DNA of 64,000 nucleotides from positions 372,001-436,000 of the forward strand of contig NHNW01000012.1 of assembly GCA_002786025.1 (NCBI GenBank), given 5' to 3'. The notes below the pieces were generated by a model. The model searched no databases. It had not been told where the DNA came from and was given only the letters and a program-made list of their open reading frames with translations. Source of the stretch: Zasmidium citrigriseum. Its lineage: Eukaryota; Ascomycota; Dothideomycetes; Mycosphaerellales; Mycosphaerellaceae. Positions 52,601 through 64,000 of this stretch are shown one piece after another (positions within the stretch are counted from its first letter, which is position 1; each line of letters opens with the position of its first letter). Both the position numbers and the translations under genes were made by a program.

Positions 52601-54672
52601 AGGTAATGCTTTGCGGGATGTAGAGGTCGACTCGAAGGCCGGGGCACAGCTGAGCCATCGAGTCCGCCGCTCGAGATCCAACTGTCGAGCAACACCCACA
52701 TGCCATTGCGTACCTCAACTGACTTGTCCGTGAGTAATGCGGTCAGTAAGTCGAGACAGCATGCCCTGATCCTTGCATGGTCGGAGCTCCTCAGAAGCTG
52801 GAACATGACTTCGCCTAGATGAAAAGTCTGGTCCTTTAGGAGCCAATTCCTTGCCTCTGGGCTTTTGCGACAGATGGAAGCGGCCAGTCCCAGATATGCA
52901 TCGAGCATGATGCTTGTTTCGAATTCTTCGATGACCGGTTCGTCAGGATTACGATTCTGTCCCTGCCCAGTCTGAGGTGCCGATGGTCGATCTTTCAAGG
53001 ACGATGCGTACAATTCGAGTTCGCTGAAGATCTGTGCCCAGCTGACCGCGTACATCTTTCGCATCTTGCCCGAAGTCATGGTCGCGTCCTCGAGGAGGAA
53101 TCTATGCGCGTGATTGGCGCATTTGGTGTCTCCAGCGACCGATCGCAGGAGCATGCAGAAAGCTGCAACTCTTGGTGTGGGCAAGCGCTGCGATGTCCAC
53201 CTAAGAAATCCGTATAGGTTGGACTCACGGTCCGACCAAAAGTCACCGGCAGCCTCAGGATCATCATGGTATGCAAGAGCCATGATGAGCATGAATCGCT
53301 CAAGGTCAAGGTCAGGGACGTACACATTGACGGACTGGGACAGCAGGTTTCGCCTTGTCTCGTCCTCCTCAGTCTTGAGCTTTCGAAGAGTGTCAGGCAT
53401 GTTGGTGACGAACGCATCAGTGAATGTTTGCAGGTCGCGCATGGTCGTGGTTGAAAGGTCGGGAGAGGGTCGGGGAGCCTCTGTCGGGACGAGAAGAGCG
53501 TCTTTCGACAGGAAGTCGATGATGGCCGTTCGTGCCGGATCGTGCCACACGACAGGTTTCAAGTACGAAGCGGTCGCCAGAATGTACTTGAAGGCATTGC
53601 CCTTGAGAGAATCAAAGAAGAGCTTTGTTCGGGCCTCTTCCTCAGTGTCAGTCCGACTCATGCTACCCGCAAATCTGACATTGTATTCGGCAAGCCAGAA
53701 TACCGTCGCTGCTGCCTTCAGGTCGTTGTTCCTCCACTGGAGCTGTCCAGGTCCGGATGCGAATAAGCTGTGAAGGCCGCTCGCAACTTCAGGCGTGGTG
53801 TTGTGCTCAGAGCCGAACTCCGTAGAGCCGCTGATGAGTGGTGAAAGGTAATGAATGGCGATGTCCGCAGGTCCCTCAAGCGCTGCCGCCTTGCTGAGAA
53901 AGGCTCGGTAGTCTTCAGGCAAGACCCAGTGACCCTGAATCAGATACGATATGATGGATGTCATGGACTCGTGTTGTCGCGTGAGCAACATCCGCTGAGC
54001 CAACAACCATTCGCCCTTGTGTCCAGACAGATCTTCTCCCGTCATAATCGCCTTATCTTTCTCTGCCGACACTTTGGAGATGAGGTCCTCAATGTCGGTC
54101 AATCCTTCCACACATTTTCGCCAGTAGGCGGAGCTCTCAGATTGTCCACCGCCCGTGCCCTGCATCAATTCCCTCACAGTTTGTCGAAAACCATCCTGCA
54201 CATCCTCGCGCAAATCCTGATCCGAGCTAATTTGGAGTAAGAGGCGTAGGCATTCCAGAAGAGCTACTCGCTGCTCATGGAACAACAGAACCGCCCTCAT
54301 TGCAAGCGCCATGGATTCTTGTGCGCTCTCATTCTGGCGCGTACACCGAAGACAAAGCTTAGCCGCCTCAAGTTCATCGAGATCCAGCGCATCAGCAACG
54401 GTGAGCGCATTTTGTCTGAACAGTGGCTCGACGGAGTAATCCTGATCGTCGACAGTCAAGACGGCAGCCGGGGGCGTGGTGTTGGACTCGACTTTGGAGC
54501 GACTGGCCTGCGACTTTCGGGTGCGATGGAGAAGCTTTCGGAGGTCTTCCTGAGCGGCATCGAGCTCGATCTCTAGTCGATGGATCGTTTGCATGCGAGT
54601 CTCGTTGAAGTTACTGAGGTCTCGCTGCAGGATCTGCAGCCGCTTGAGGGGGTCGGAGAGTTCTTCGTCCAT
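49687..54672 (-). CDS. NUP192: Nucleoporin Nup192 (Nup205)
   Basis: Two exons, 54672-49783 and 49731-49687 (51-nt intron, GTGAGT...ATGCAG, GCTGAC branch point), give 1644 residues, close to the 1683 of yeast Nup192. The start MDEELSDPLKRLQILQRDLS and the block DQDYSVEPLFRQNALTVADA, then DLDELEAAKLCL and LLFHEQRVALLECLRLLL, are the Nup192/Nup205 N-terminal signature. The remainder is an all-helical solenoid. The last exon adds only 14 residues (DDQALPGGMQNGFS). Nup192 is a large scaffold of the inner ring of the nuclear pore. It is divergent from TEL1, 411 bp away. Confidence 0.92.
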
Positions 54673-55083
54673 GGCGGATATCGTGTTGATGGTGAGACCG
54701 AAGGTGAGGTCTTACTGGTGGTGGTCTGGCGGTTTTGCGCCCATGCAGCGCCGTCTTCTGCAGGCAGGTCGAGATGTGGTTGGTATTGTGCTTGAAGCTC
54801 CAAACTTTATTGAGAGACGCGTTCTTCGCGTAGACCAAGACATGTGACGACACGGCAAAAGTCGTGGTCACTTGGGCGACTTCACTTCCTCACGCTGTTT
54901 GACATGAAGCCACCATCCATTCACCATGCCGCCCGAGTGACGCGACCGAAAGAATTGACGAGATTCTGCTCGCATGGCTGAATCTGCGCCATCTTTGCAC
55001 CCAGAGTCTCGCTTCATTCCCCCACCTTCATCCTGGATGGCTCCAACTCCACGGTAATCGCGTTGTCGCGTGAGCAGCCAGCA
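54673..55083. promoter_or_regulatory. Bidirectional promoter, NUP192 / TEL1
   Basis: A 411 bp interval between divergent start codons, so both promoters are here. No specific operator was identified. Short frames on either strand are antisense or out-of-phase to the NUP192 start. Confidence 0.45.
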
Positions 55084-58000
55084 TGGCGGGTCAGATAACC
55101 TTACAAGATGCCCTCGGTATGTGCCTTTCATGTGTAGAACCGCTGTAGATCACTGACTATCAACAGATAACATTCATTCCAGTCACACCAAGCAGCGCAG
55201 TGAAGGACTCGCTGATCTCAAGCACATCTTGCGCCACAATCAGAACAACTCCAAGATCGGAGGGTTGAAGGAAGCGTCCTTCTTCACCATCTTTCAGTCA
55301 CTGTTCCAAGCGGCCATCGACGTTCGTTCATTGCTGGCCAAAGCAAAGACCCAGACCACTCGAACAACAGCTGCCAACCGCCTGTCTGAGATCGCCAGTG
55401 CTTTACGACAGTCAATCGAGGCTGGCGTTCGGGCCCTGACGCACAAGAGTGTCAACCCGATTGTAGACCATGTTGTGGAGACGATATTCTACCAAAATGG
55501 CAGTGCCTTTTGCGAACCACTGGCGCTGGAATATGCGAAATGTCTTCGCACAGTCTTTGCTTACCAGCCACATGTCGAAGTTCTGGGGAACCGCTGGGAG
55601 TCCACGGTCAACTTTTGCATTACTTGCATCAACAAAATTGAGGCAGACGCACCAGATGCCAATGGTCTCGATCCCTCGTCTACGATTGGCACAACCAACG
55701 GCCTCAGCTATCGATCGTCACATTCGACATTCCGAGAAACAGGCTCTCAGGGGTCTCGCTCGGTCTTGAAGCCCATTGGCGATGAGATGATTGCTTGTCT
55801 GCAGCTGTTGACCGCTGCCCCTATCGCGCCCATAGCATCGAAAGCTCCAGACATTCTTTGGACGAGCATTGATTATCTCAAGTCGTCCACCGCTGCCACA
55901 CGCTCCCATCCGAATGCTTTCGCAGCAATCAACAATGTCATTACTTGGGCCCGGACAGAGAGCATTGGTCTCGTGCAGGACGCCACAAGCCATCTCGTAC
56001 GCCTGATTAGCCAGTTCTGGTCCGCGAAGTCCACTGCTAAAGATGAGATGCTGGTCACCCTACTTCTACTACGTCCATACATCTCCCACGCCATGCGGAC
56101 CTCGCAAGCCTTGACACTGAGGGCAGATGTTGTTGGTCTAATGAATGCGCTTCAGAATGAATATTTCCGGCGACAGGACGCAAAACAGCTCGGCATGGAC
56201 GATCTTCGTCTGGAACCGCAAGCACCCAACGAGGACAATGTCAATACATTGCTCTTCGGTCTTCGCTGCACTGACGCTCGTGCAGAGTCCAACTGGATAC
56301 TGGTCTTTTTGCTTGCATCCATGTACAACGTTCTGACAAGCAATCAAAGCAGGGAGCAGAATGGGGATGCGGCAGAGACAGATACGGATCCGCGACCCAG
56401 AAAGCGCGCCCGACTGGACGATGACTTCACACAGCTTCTTGAATTGGCATCACGAGACTCACCTCAGGCCAGGACCTGTGCTCTTCAGACCCTGGCTTTT
56501 CTGGTTCAGCAAAAGGCGTTCGGCCCAAAACACCTGTCAACGGTCATGAGCAGTATTGCCGCAAGTTGTGGCGAAGAGGCTGGAAATGTCACATCATGGG
56601 CATATCTTGTACTCGCTTGCTGTGCGTCGCAAGTGTCTGCGCAGGATGCCTCGCTGACTGGGCAATGGGCGTCCATCTGGCAGCTATCAGTTCGGGCACT
56701 GGGCAATGCTTCATCATGTCGAGCCTCGTCGTATACATTGCACATCATGATCAAGCTGGGTCTGAGTACTCAAGCAAACGTGTCTGATCTCGTGCAGACA
56801 GCAACGCACTCGATTGACCTGAGCGGGCCAAGCCTCATGTCGGACGCCTCAGCAATGCTTCTGCGCTCAGTCCTGGACACGGTTCAACGCACTAACCCTG
56901 GCACTTCCTCCGCCACTGCTGACAGCATTATCAACTGGCTGTCGCGAACTTTCACTCCAAGTCGGCTTGACGACAAGCTTTACGTAGCTACATGCTTAGC
57001 GTTCGAAGCTCGCGACATTGTCTCGCTCACGTGCGCTTGCCTCAACCAAAATGCTCAGCCGCTCTCTTACACTGGACTTCGATGCTGGAACGCTCCAGCT
57101 CGCGCATGGCTGCTTTGCAACCGCCACAGCGAGGCAATCTCGTATCTTCTCCTGGATCCTATCGAAACACCCGTTGCTAGTGGCGAAGTCGCATCGAGTT
57201 CGACACCACTTGCAAAGACGTCGGCACGTCCCTCGACCGAGGCACTTGTTCTTACGTACTTGTCTGCGGAACTCACCAGAGTTACGGAAGCATGGAAAAT
57301 ACACGGCAAGCAACCATCTGCGGACACTTTCAGCATGCTCAGCAAAGCTGCCACGGCCATGATATGCATTGCAGATTGTATATCGAGCAGAGACATTCGG
57401 CGGCAAGGTCAAATCCAAGCTCAAGCTAGGTCTTTTTTCACTCTCGTATGCGACTATATGGCCTCAACTCGCTGCGAGGACGTCAACGCAGATGCTCTAC
57501 TCTTGATAACATCGGAGACATTCTCCGCCCTGGCAACACGCGGGGACAGCCATCAACCGCGGCGGTCTGGCTATGAGACATTCATCTGCCGAGTCCTCAA
57601 GAGCGCCATCGCCCGACGAGAGGATGCAAAGATGGCAGTCCTTGACGATGATACAATGGACCTGGACGACGCCTTTGACTCTCAGGACAGCGGACAAGGT
57701 CAGCCTTCACCGCAAGAGGTCGACCTCTTGAACGATCTGGACGCCTCTTTCAGCAGAGCAAGCCTCAGATCTAGTGCTGCCCTCTACGCCAACACAGTGG
57801 CGGCTGTGGAATACGATGAATCCGAAAACACCGCTGAGGCCTCATCGAAAGCCATACGCTACCTTCTATCTCGCCCAGAGGTGTTCATTCTTTCCAGCCG
57901 CAAGGTGATCACGTTGTGGCCTAGGATTGGTCTCAATCTGAGCGGCGAAGACGCAGAATCGCTACTAGAACATTTGATGAAAATGTTCAACAAGTATGCT

Positions 58001-61000
58001 TTCAAGCGCTCTGAAGTGGCATTGGGAACAGTTCTCGATATCGCATCAAGCTTCATCTCCCTTTGGACAGATGAGAACCAGAAGTCCTTGTTTGGGTTGG
58101 GCCTTGACATATACGAATGGTACCTCAAGACCTTTCTACCAAATGGGTTGCTTTCGCAGAATGTACAGAGGCGCTTGGCGACGCTGTTGTTAGAGCTGTG
58201 TGACATCAACTTTGACTACGGGCACGATCAAAACTCAGAGTCGCCCACGCCATCTGCCCGAACGGCTCTGTGTAACCTCGTCGGTGCGACAGACGCTGTC
58301 GTACAATTCTACCTCGCGGACCGAATACCTCAGCTTTTTGGCCATTTCGTTCTGTCTTACCATTCTCAGCTACTGGAAGATCTTCTCTCGGGCTTGAACT
58401 TGAAGGGCAAGGAGGCCGAATTCCTGGAAGCGGGCGCAATGCGCCTTCGTTTCCTCTCCAAGCTTGCAGCAGTGTGGCCGTCGCTTCTCACACAATGCGT
58501 CTATCATCTGTTCGACTCCGCTGGCCGTGTCAAAGAGGCAAGACAGTATGCAACACGCTGCATTGAGGAATTGGCCAGCCGTTTGCCCTCAAAGTCACCG
58601 CGAGAGCTGTTTTCTCTGTTTGCGCCACAGATCCTCTACACATGGCTTGAAAAGGAGACCCTGGCGGACGTACCGTTTGCAGCGTTCCAATACGGTTCTC
58701 TCAGTGACCTTCTGGCATCAAATCAGACTGAAGTCTGCGCGCAAATTGTCGTGCGCCAATCAACAGATGGCCTGGAGACAATGGAAAAGGCCCTCAGACT
58801 TCTGCGCAGAGACCTTATCAAATCCGCCTTTGCCAAAGGTGTGGCATACGCCATCTGTCACGACGTGTCGACGCGAGTGTCTTCGCCAAATCAATCTGGC
58901 AAGCAGTCCGAGCAATGGCTTTACAGCATTGTGGGAAAAGAAGCAGCGTCCAACTTGATATCACTGCAATTTCCAACAATCATGGGCCATTTCTATCTGA
59001 CAACGAAGCAAGATGATCCACGAGAGAGCTGGATGGAGAAGAGGCCAGGCTACGAAGCAGCATGGAGCGCTTTGCAGGAGATGAAGGCATACAGCCATTC
59101 GACTCGCGAATTAGCGCATGTTCAGCAGCCTCATTATCGTGGCAAGTACCTGCCCGATGAGATCGAACGACTGTGCAAGCGTGCCAATCTCGACCATCGC
59201 AGCCCCTGGACTATGTCGACATTCACATTGGCAGTTCGCATGCTCGTGGATTCAATCGATGAAGCCTTGGGCTCTTTGCATGCTTGCTTAATGATTCGAC
59301 GTCTGCGAGATCTCATCTGCATGGCGGGTGAAGTTGCCTTCGATGGGTTCGCAATGAAGATGCTGCTCCATACACTCAGGCCCTTTGTCAGTGATGGCGA
59401 ATGTGCTGATGACACCATTGGCATCTTACGTTACCTCATCCACCATGGAAGACAGTACTTGCAGACCCAGCCAAACTTTCTCGCTGGAACGGTCATCCTC
59501 TTGATTCTCCAGATGAGAGCTCATGCCAACAAGAAGCAAGACCGAACAACTCAAGAGAGCCAGCATGCTTCCACTGTCCACAAGATGATCGACTTTCAAA
59601 AATGGCTGGTGAGGTTCTTGTCCGAGGCTACGGCTGAGCAAGGAAGTCCTGCATATGCTTCCATGACCACAGCGCTTGACCAAGTGCAGCTTCCGGGGAA
59701 TGCCCGCAAGGAGAGCGCTGAGAGCGCACTTCTTCTGTTCCTCCTCGAGCAGTGGCAGACGAGCCACGCGCTATGCTCCCGACAAGATTCCATGGAGGCT
59801 TTCAAACTCCTTGGGGTTGACTTTGAGATACCCTGCTCGCTCGCGGACGACTGTCTTGGGGAGGACGATGCCGCAGTTCAGAATTCTCAGCAGTTGTGGG
59901 AAGTCATCCAGTCTGGCTCAATGACTGGCGGCATCGCGACATGGGCAACGCAGGCTCTTGGTCGTGCTTACGCCGCCAGTGGGGTTGGTCCTACCGCCCA
60001 GTCCCATCGTGCGACGCCATATCAAAAGGGTGCTCTGACCCGGGGGAAAGATGAGGGCGTCACTTTCTCACAGGGAATCATTGCCGAGCGGCTGACTGAA
60101 CTTCTTTATTCCAAGGTTCGTCACGAAGCTGGCCTGGCCGACTTTACTCTACGCAGAATACTTGAGACCCCTACCAAGGATACTGAGCAGGCCTCACAAT
60201 TCGAGAGGATTCTCGATCCGGAACTAGTTGACCCATTCATTGGCGGTGCCTATGGATATGAACCTACCGCTGCAGTGCAGCGACGCATCAACGTTGTTGA
60301 CGAGAAAGCTCTGCGCCAAGCTCTCAGCACGTCCGACTCCGAGACTCTGGAGCAATGGGCGACCAGAATGGCGGTGACTGTCTGTAATTGGGCCACAGAC
60401 ATTCCTCTCGTCTTCTCGCTCGTGGCTTTGATCCGAAGCATCGAGGGCTTGGCTGTTGAGCTTCTGCCTAGCATCCTGCACATCATGTTGTGCAAGGAAG
60501 TTGACAAAGTGCCTACACTACGCACAGAGCTATCCACGGCAGTCGTGACTTGTCTATCCCAGACTGACGTGTCATCCCGGTCGAAGCAGCGGTTCATGTT
60601 ACAACTGGTTCTCTACCTGAGAAGTCGGCCACACCCCCACGAGGCCACGAAAGCTGATCGGCTGCGATGGTTGGACGTTGACTGCCTACTGCTCGCTGAG
60701 GCTGCGTCGAGCAGCGGCATGCCCAGCACGGCGTTGCTCTTTGCAGAGTCTTGCACACCGATCAGCCATTCTGGCAAGCGCTCCTCGACACGGGTGTCGA
60801 CATCTCAATTGCAACCGGTCCAGGCTTCTGAAGAGCTGCTACTCTCCATTTACCGGCAGCTGGAAGAGCCAGACTCTTTTTATGGTGTTCCCCAACCTGC
60901 CTCCCTGGCCTCTGTCCTGAACCGACTCGATCACGAACAAGATGGATTTCGAAGTCTAATGTTCCGTTCTGCTCAGATGGACTCTCGGATGCAGTCACAA

Positions 61001-63883
61001 CACAAGATTTCGGGAACGGATGCCGTTGGCATGGTTCGATCCCTTTCAAACCTGAATTTCAACAGCCTTGCTTATGCCCTACTGAACAACGGCATGGGCA
61101 GTGTAGCGGGAACGTCAAATGATATCATGAATGCAGCCAAGGCGCTCCAACAGTGGGACATCACACCGCCCGAGACGCAGCAGGGCGATTCGTCGCTCAC
61201 GTTCTCCATTTTCCAAGAACTTAGCCGCACCACGGATCTACAACATGCTCGGCAGAGCGTCCAGACTGCTGTCGTCGAGCATACACAACGCGGCCTGGTA
61301 CTTGGAAAGTCCGGGGCGCCAGAGCGTTCGTGGCTAACCACGCTTGCCTCAATCACTGAGATTGAGGAGCTTCTTGGCTGCTCAAGTTCATCTGAGATCC
61401 AGTCGAGATGGGACGTGATGCAGCAAAGACAATCGTGGATGCACATGGCTCGCTTCGACGAAGTCAAAACGATTTCATCCAATCGGCAAACGTTGTTCAG
61501 CATCTTGAGACAGAATGCGAACCTCCAGAAGGCCCTCCATCTCGCAGGCAAGCAGTGCTACAGCCTTGAGGTGAAGGCACTGCTTGACCTGTCCAAGCTC
61601 AGCCGTGAGCATCAGAAGCTGCAGGAGGCTCTAAGCGCGACGACTTCCCTGAGTGCCATGGTGGAGCAATGCCGGGCTACAAACCTCAACGTCGACGCTG
61701 CAGTAACTGTCGAGACTGCTTCGGTTCTGTGGCTCGCCGAGGAGGCGTCGTCATCGGTGCGCATGCTACGCGATGCACTGAGTCTGTCAGACTTGGAGCG
61801 TCAAGATGTATCCGTTGGTCGCGCAGGATTGCTGGCTCAACTGGGCCATCAGCTTGCACAAGCCCGACTGGAAAAGCCGGAGGACATCCTCGGAAAATAC
61901 CTCAAACCCGCCATCAACCATCTGAGGGATAGAAAGGACGACAAGGAAGCTGGTAAAGTGTTCTATGAGTTTGCCAGGTTCTGTGACAATGAATATCAGA
62001 ACCCGGGAAATGTGGAGAACTTCCACCGCATGATCAAACTGCGACAAGGGAAACAGGAGGAGGTCGACACGATCAAACTCGCCATGAGGAACGTCAAGCG
62101 GACTGGACAGGATGCGCACGAGCTTGGCAAACAGCTGAGTAGAGCTCAGAAATGGCTCGAAATCGACAAAGCCGAGGAAAAGCGCCTGGCAAGTGGAAGG
62201 AAATTCTACATCCACCAGAGTCTGCAGAATTACCTGTCCGCACTCCGAGCAACCGACGAGCACGACATCTGCGTCCTGCGCTTCTTCGCAATGTGGCTCG
62301 AGAACGCAGACGACCCAGAGGCGAATGGAGTCGTCTCGAAATACTTGCCCAACGTGCCAAGCTGGAAGATGGTTCTGCTCATGAACCAGCTCATATCACG
62401 CGTCGAGCAAGATGCCTCAACCTTCCAAAGAACCCTGCAAAACATACTGGCGCGCATCTTCGTCGAGCATCCTTGGCATAGCATCCACCATTTGTTTGCT
62501 GCTTCGCAACCGCCCATGACTTCGGACCCGGCGGCTCAGTCCCGATACAAGGCAGCCGAATCAATCTACCAAGAGATTGGGAAAGACCCAGAGGAACAGC
62601 AGCTCTTGTCTCGCATATGGCAGGCCAACCGGTATTATAAGATGCTTGCCGAGGAAGTGCCGCAGAATGCGAGACCCGGCAGAGCCAAGGTGAGTGACTT
62701 CACCTCCGGAACAAGAGTGTCTCGAAAGATCCCGAGCATGCGTTTGCCGCCTGCCACGGTTAGTATGCCACTGCGACCTAGCGGCAACTATGAAGATACC
62801 CCTGTCATCGTGCGGTGGGAAGACAAGGCGATGATCATGTCCGGCCTGAGCGCGCCGAAGACATTGACCGCAATTGCATCGGATGGGAAGCCATACAAGC
62901 AGCTTTTCAAGAGTGGAGATGATGATCTTCGACAAGACGCCATAATGGAACAGGTCTTTGGAGAAGTCAGCAAGATGCTCAGCAACCACAAGGCAACCCG
63001 ACAACGAGACCTCAAAGTTCGAACGTACAAGGTCATTCCACTGACAACAGGGAGTGGCATCATTGAGTTTGTGCCCAACTCGATACCACTCAATGACTAC
63101 CTGCGTCCGGCTCACAAGCGTTACTATCCGCAAGACTACAACGACGGAAAGGCGCGAGACATGATTAATAGTGTGAAGGAGGGCTCGGTCGAGCAACGGT
63201 TGAAGGCATATCGCAACGTTTGCGACCACCTCCATCCAGTCCTGCGCCATTTCTTCTTTGAGCTGTTTGACGATCCTGACGAGTGGTTTGAGAAGCGCAC
63301 CAACTACACGCGAACGACAGCCAGTATATCGATACTGGGCCACATTCTCGGGCTGGGTGATCGGCACTGCAGCAACATCTTGCTCGACCAGAAGACCGGC
63401 GAATGCGTGCACATCGACCTTGGTGTGGCGTTTGAAGCTGGTCGTATCCTACCCATCCCCGAGATGGTGCCTTTCCGACTCACTCGTGATGTCGTCGATG
63501 GCATGGGTGCGACGGGAACAGAAGGTGTGTTCAGGAGGTGTTGTGAGTTCACGCTCGATGCTGTTCGAGACGATAAAGACAGCATCATGACGTTGCTGAA
63601 TGTCCTTCGATACGATCCGTTGTACAACTGGACGCTGTCACCAGTTCGAGCAAAGCGTATGCAGGAGGCGCAAGATACAGGACGGAACGGAGTCGGCGCA
63701 GAACAGGGCTCGTCGAAGAGGAGGGAGCAGGAGGCTGGAGAGGCAGACAGATCACTGTCGATTGTGGAGAAGAAGCTCTCAAAGACGCTCAGCACAGCCG
63801 CCACGGTCAACGAGCTGATCCAGCAGGCGAGTGATGAGAAGCATCTGGCGACGCTCTTCTCGGGATGGGCTGCTTACTTCTAG
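55084..63883 (+). CDS. TEL1: Serine/threonine kinase Tel1 (ATM)
   Basis: Two exons, 55084-55117 (34 nt) and 55167-63883 (49-nt intron, GTATGT...AACAG), give 2916 residues. The short first exon (MAGQITLQDAL) completes the N-terminal TAN motif, with QRSEGLADLKHIL just after the joint; TAN is specific to Tel1/ATM. About 2000 residues of HEAT-like helices and the FAT region follow (SVRMLRDALSLSDLERQDVS). The kinase is about 2560-2850: KQLFKSGDDDLRQDA, catalytic LGLGDRHCSNILLD near 2740 and the DFG-equivalent HIDLGVAFEAGR near 2762. The C-terminal FATC ends TLFSGWAAYF. Tel1 senses double-strand breaks through the Mre11 complex and maintains telomeres. Confidence 0.96.
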
Positions 63884-64000
63884 AAAGGGGGCGGTCTTGA
63901 TTTTTCGCGTAGCTTGTCGCATTTGTTGAAGATGTTTTGGGTGAGGAAAAGCATGGCATTAGCGAGGCGTACGGATAATGCTGCATTCAAAGCATCCAAA

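Overview
This 64 kb window looks like a chromosomal segment of a filamentous ascomycete (Pezizomycotina). Gene content and short spliceosomal introns (mostly 47-74 nt, one 117 nt, usually with CTGAC/CTAAC-type branch points) suggest a dothideomycete-like fungus, but that placement is inference. Genes are dense, lie on both strands, and often have one to three introns. I see no transposon, CRISPR array, rRNA or convincing tRNA.

Layout. 1-5.2 kb: start of an FAD monooxygenase (runs off the left edge), a single-TM acidic protein, two tandem F-box/2EXR-like paralogs, and ribosomal protein S18 (uS13). 5.6-12.8 kb: SDO1 (SBDS), vacuolar carboxypeptidase Y, the septation GTPase Spg1/Tem1, and mitochondrial phosphatidylserine decarboxylase. 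13-17.3 kb: two tandem genes for free-standing retropepsin-like proteins, then an unknown proline-rich protein. 17.5-22.2 kb: a TauD/TfdA dioxygenase and an amino-acid/GABA permease with an apparent GC-AG intron. 22.8-31 kb: a SprT-like plus BTB-like fusion protein, a PMP22/Mpv17 protein, a Cys-motif protein and a coiled-coil protein. 31.4-43.1 kb: an NDUFAF6-like complex I assembly factor, Rad5, a DUF952 protein, an MDR oxidoreductase, a Dma1-type FHA-RING ligase, and the mitochondrial processing peptidase alpha subunit. 45-49.7 kb: a protein with an internal MIF-like domain, a four-TM protein and an alpha/beta hydrolase. 49.7-64 kb: the nucleoporin Nup192 and the checkpoint kinase Tel1 (ATM), divergently arranged.

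Most recognised genes are housekeeping: ribosome biogenesis (RPS18, SDO1), mitochondrial function (PSD1, NDUFAF6-like, MAS2), DNA damage response (RAD5, TEL1), nuclear pore (NUP192), septation signalling (SPG1, DMA1). They are not an operon-like pathway; neighbours share promoters rather than function. The most unusual features are the paired retropepsin-like genes with matching 5'UTR introns, the degenerate HQxxH SprT-like/BTB protein, the internal MIF-like domain, and the GC-AG intron. Several genes have very short first or last coding exons (TEL1, RAD5, NUP192, the SprT-like gene) that a reading-frame-only annotation would miss.
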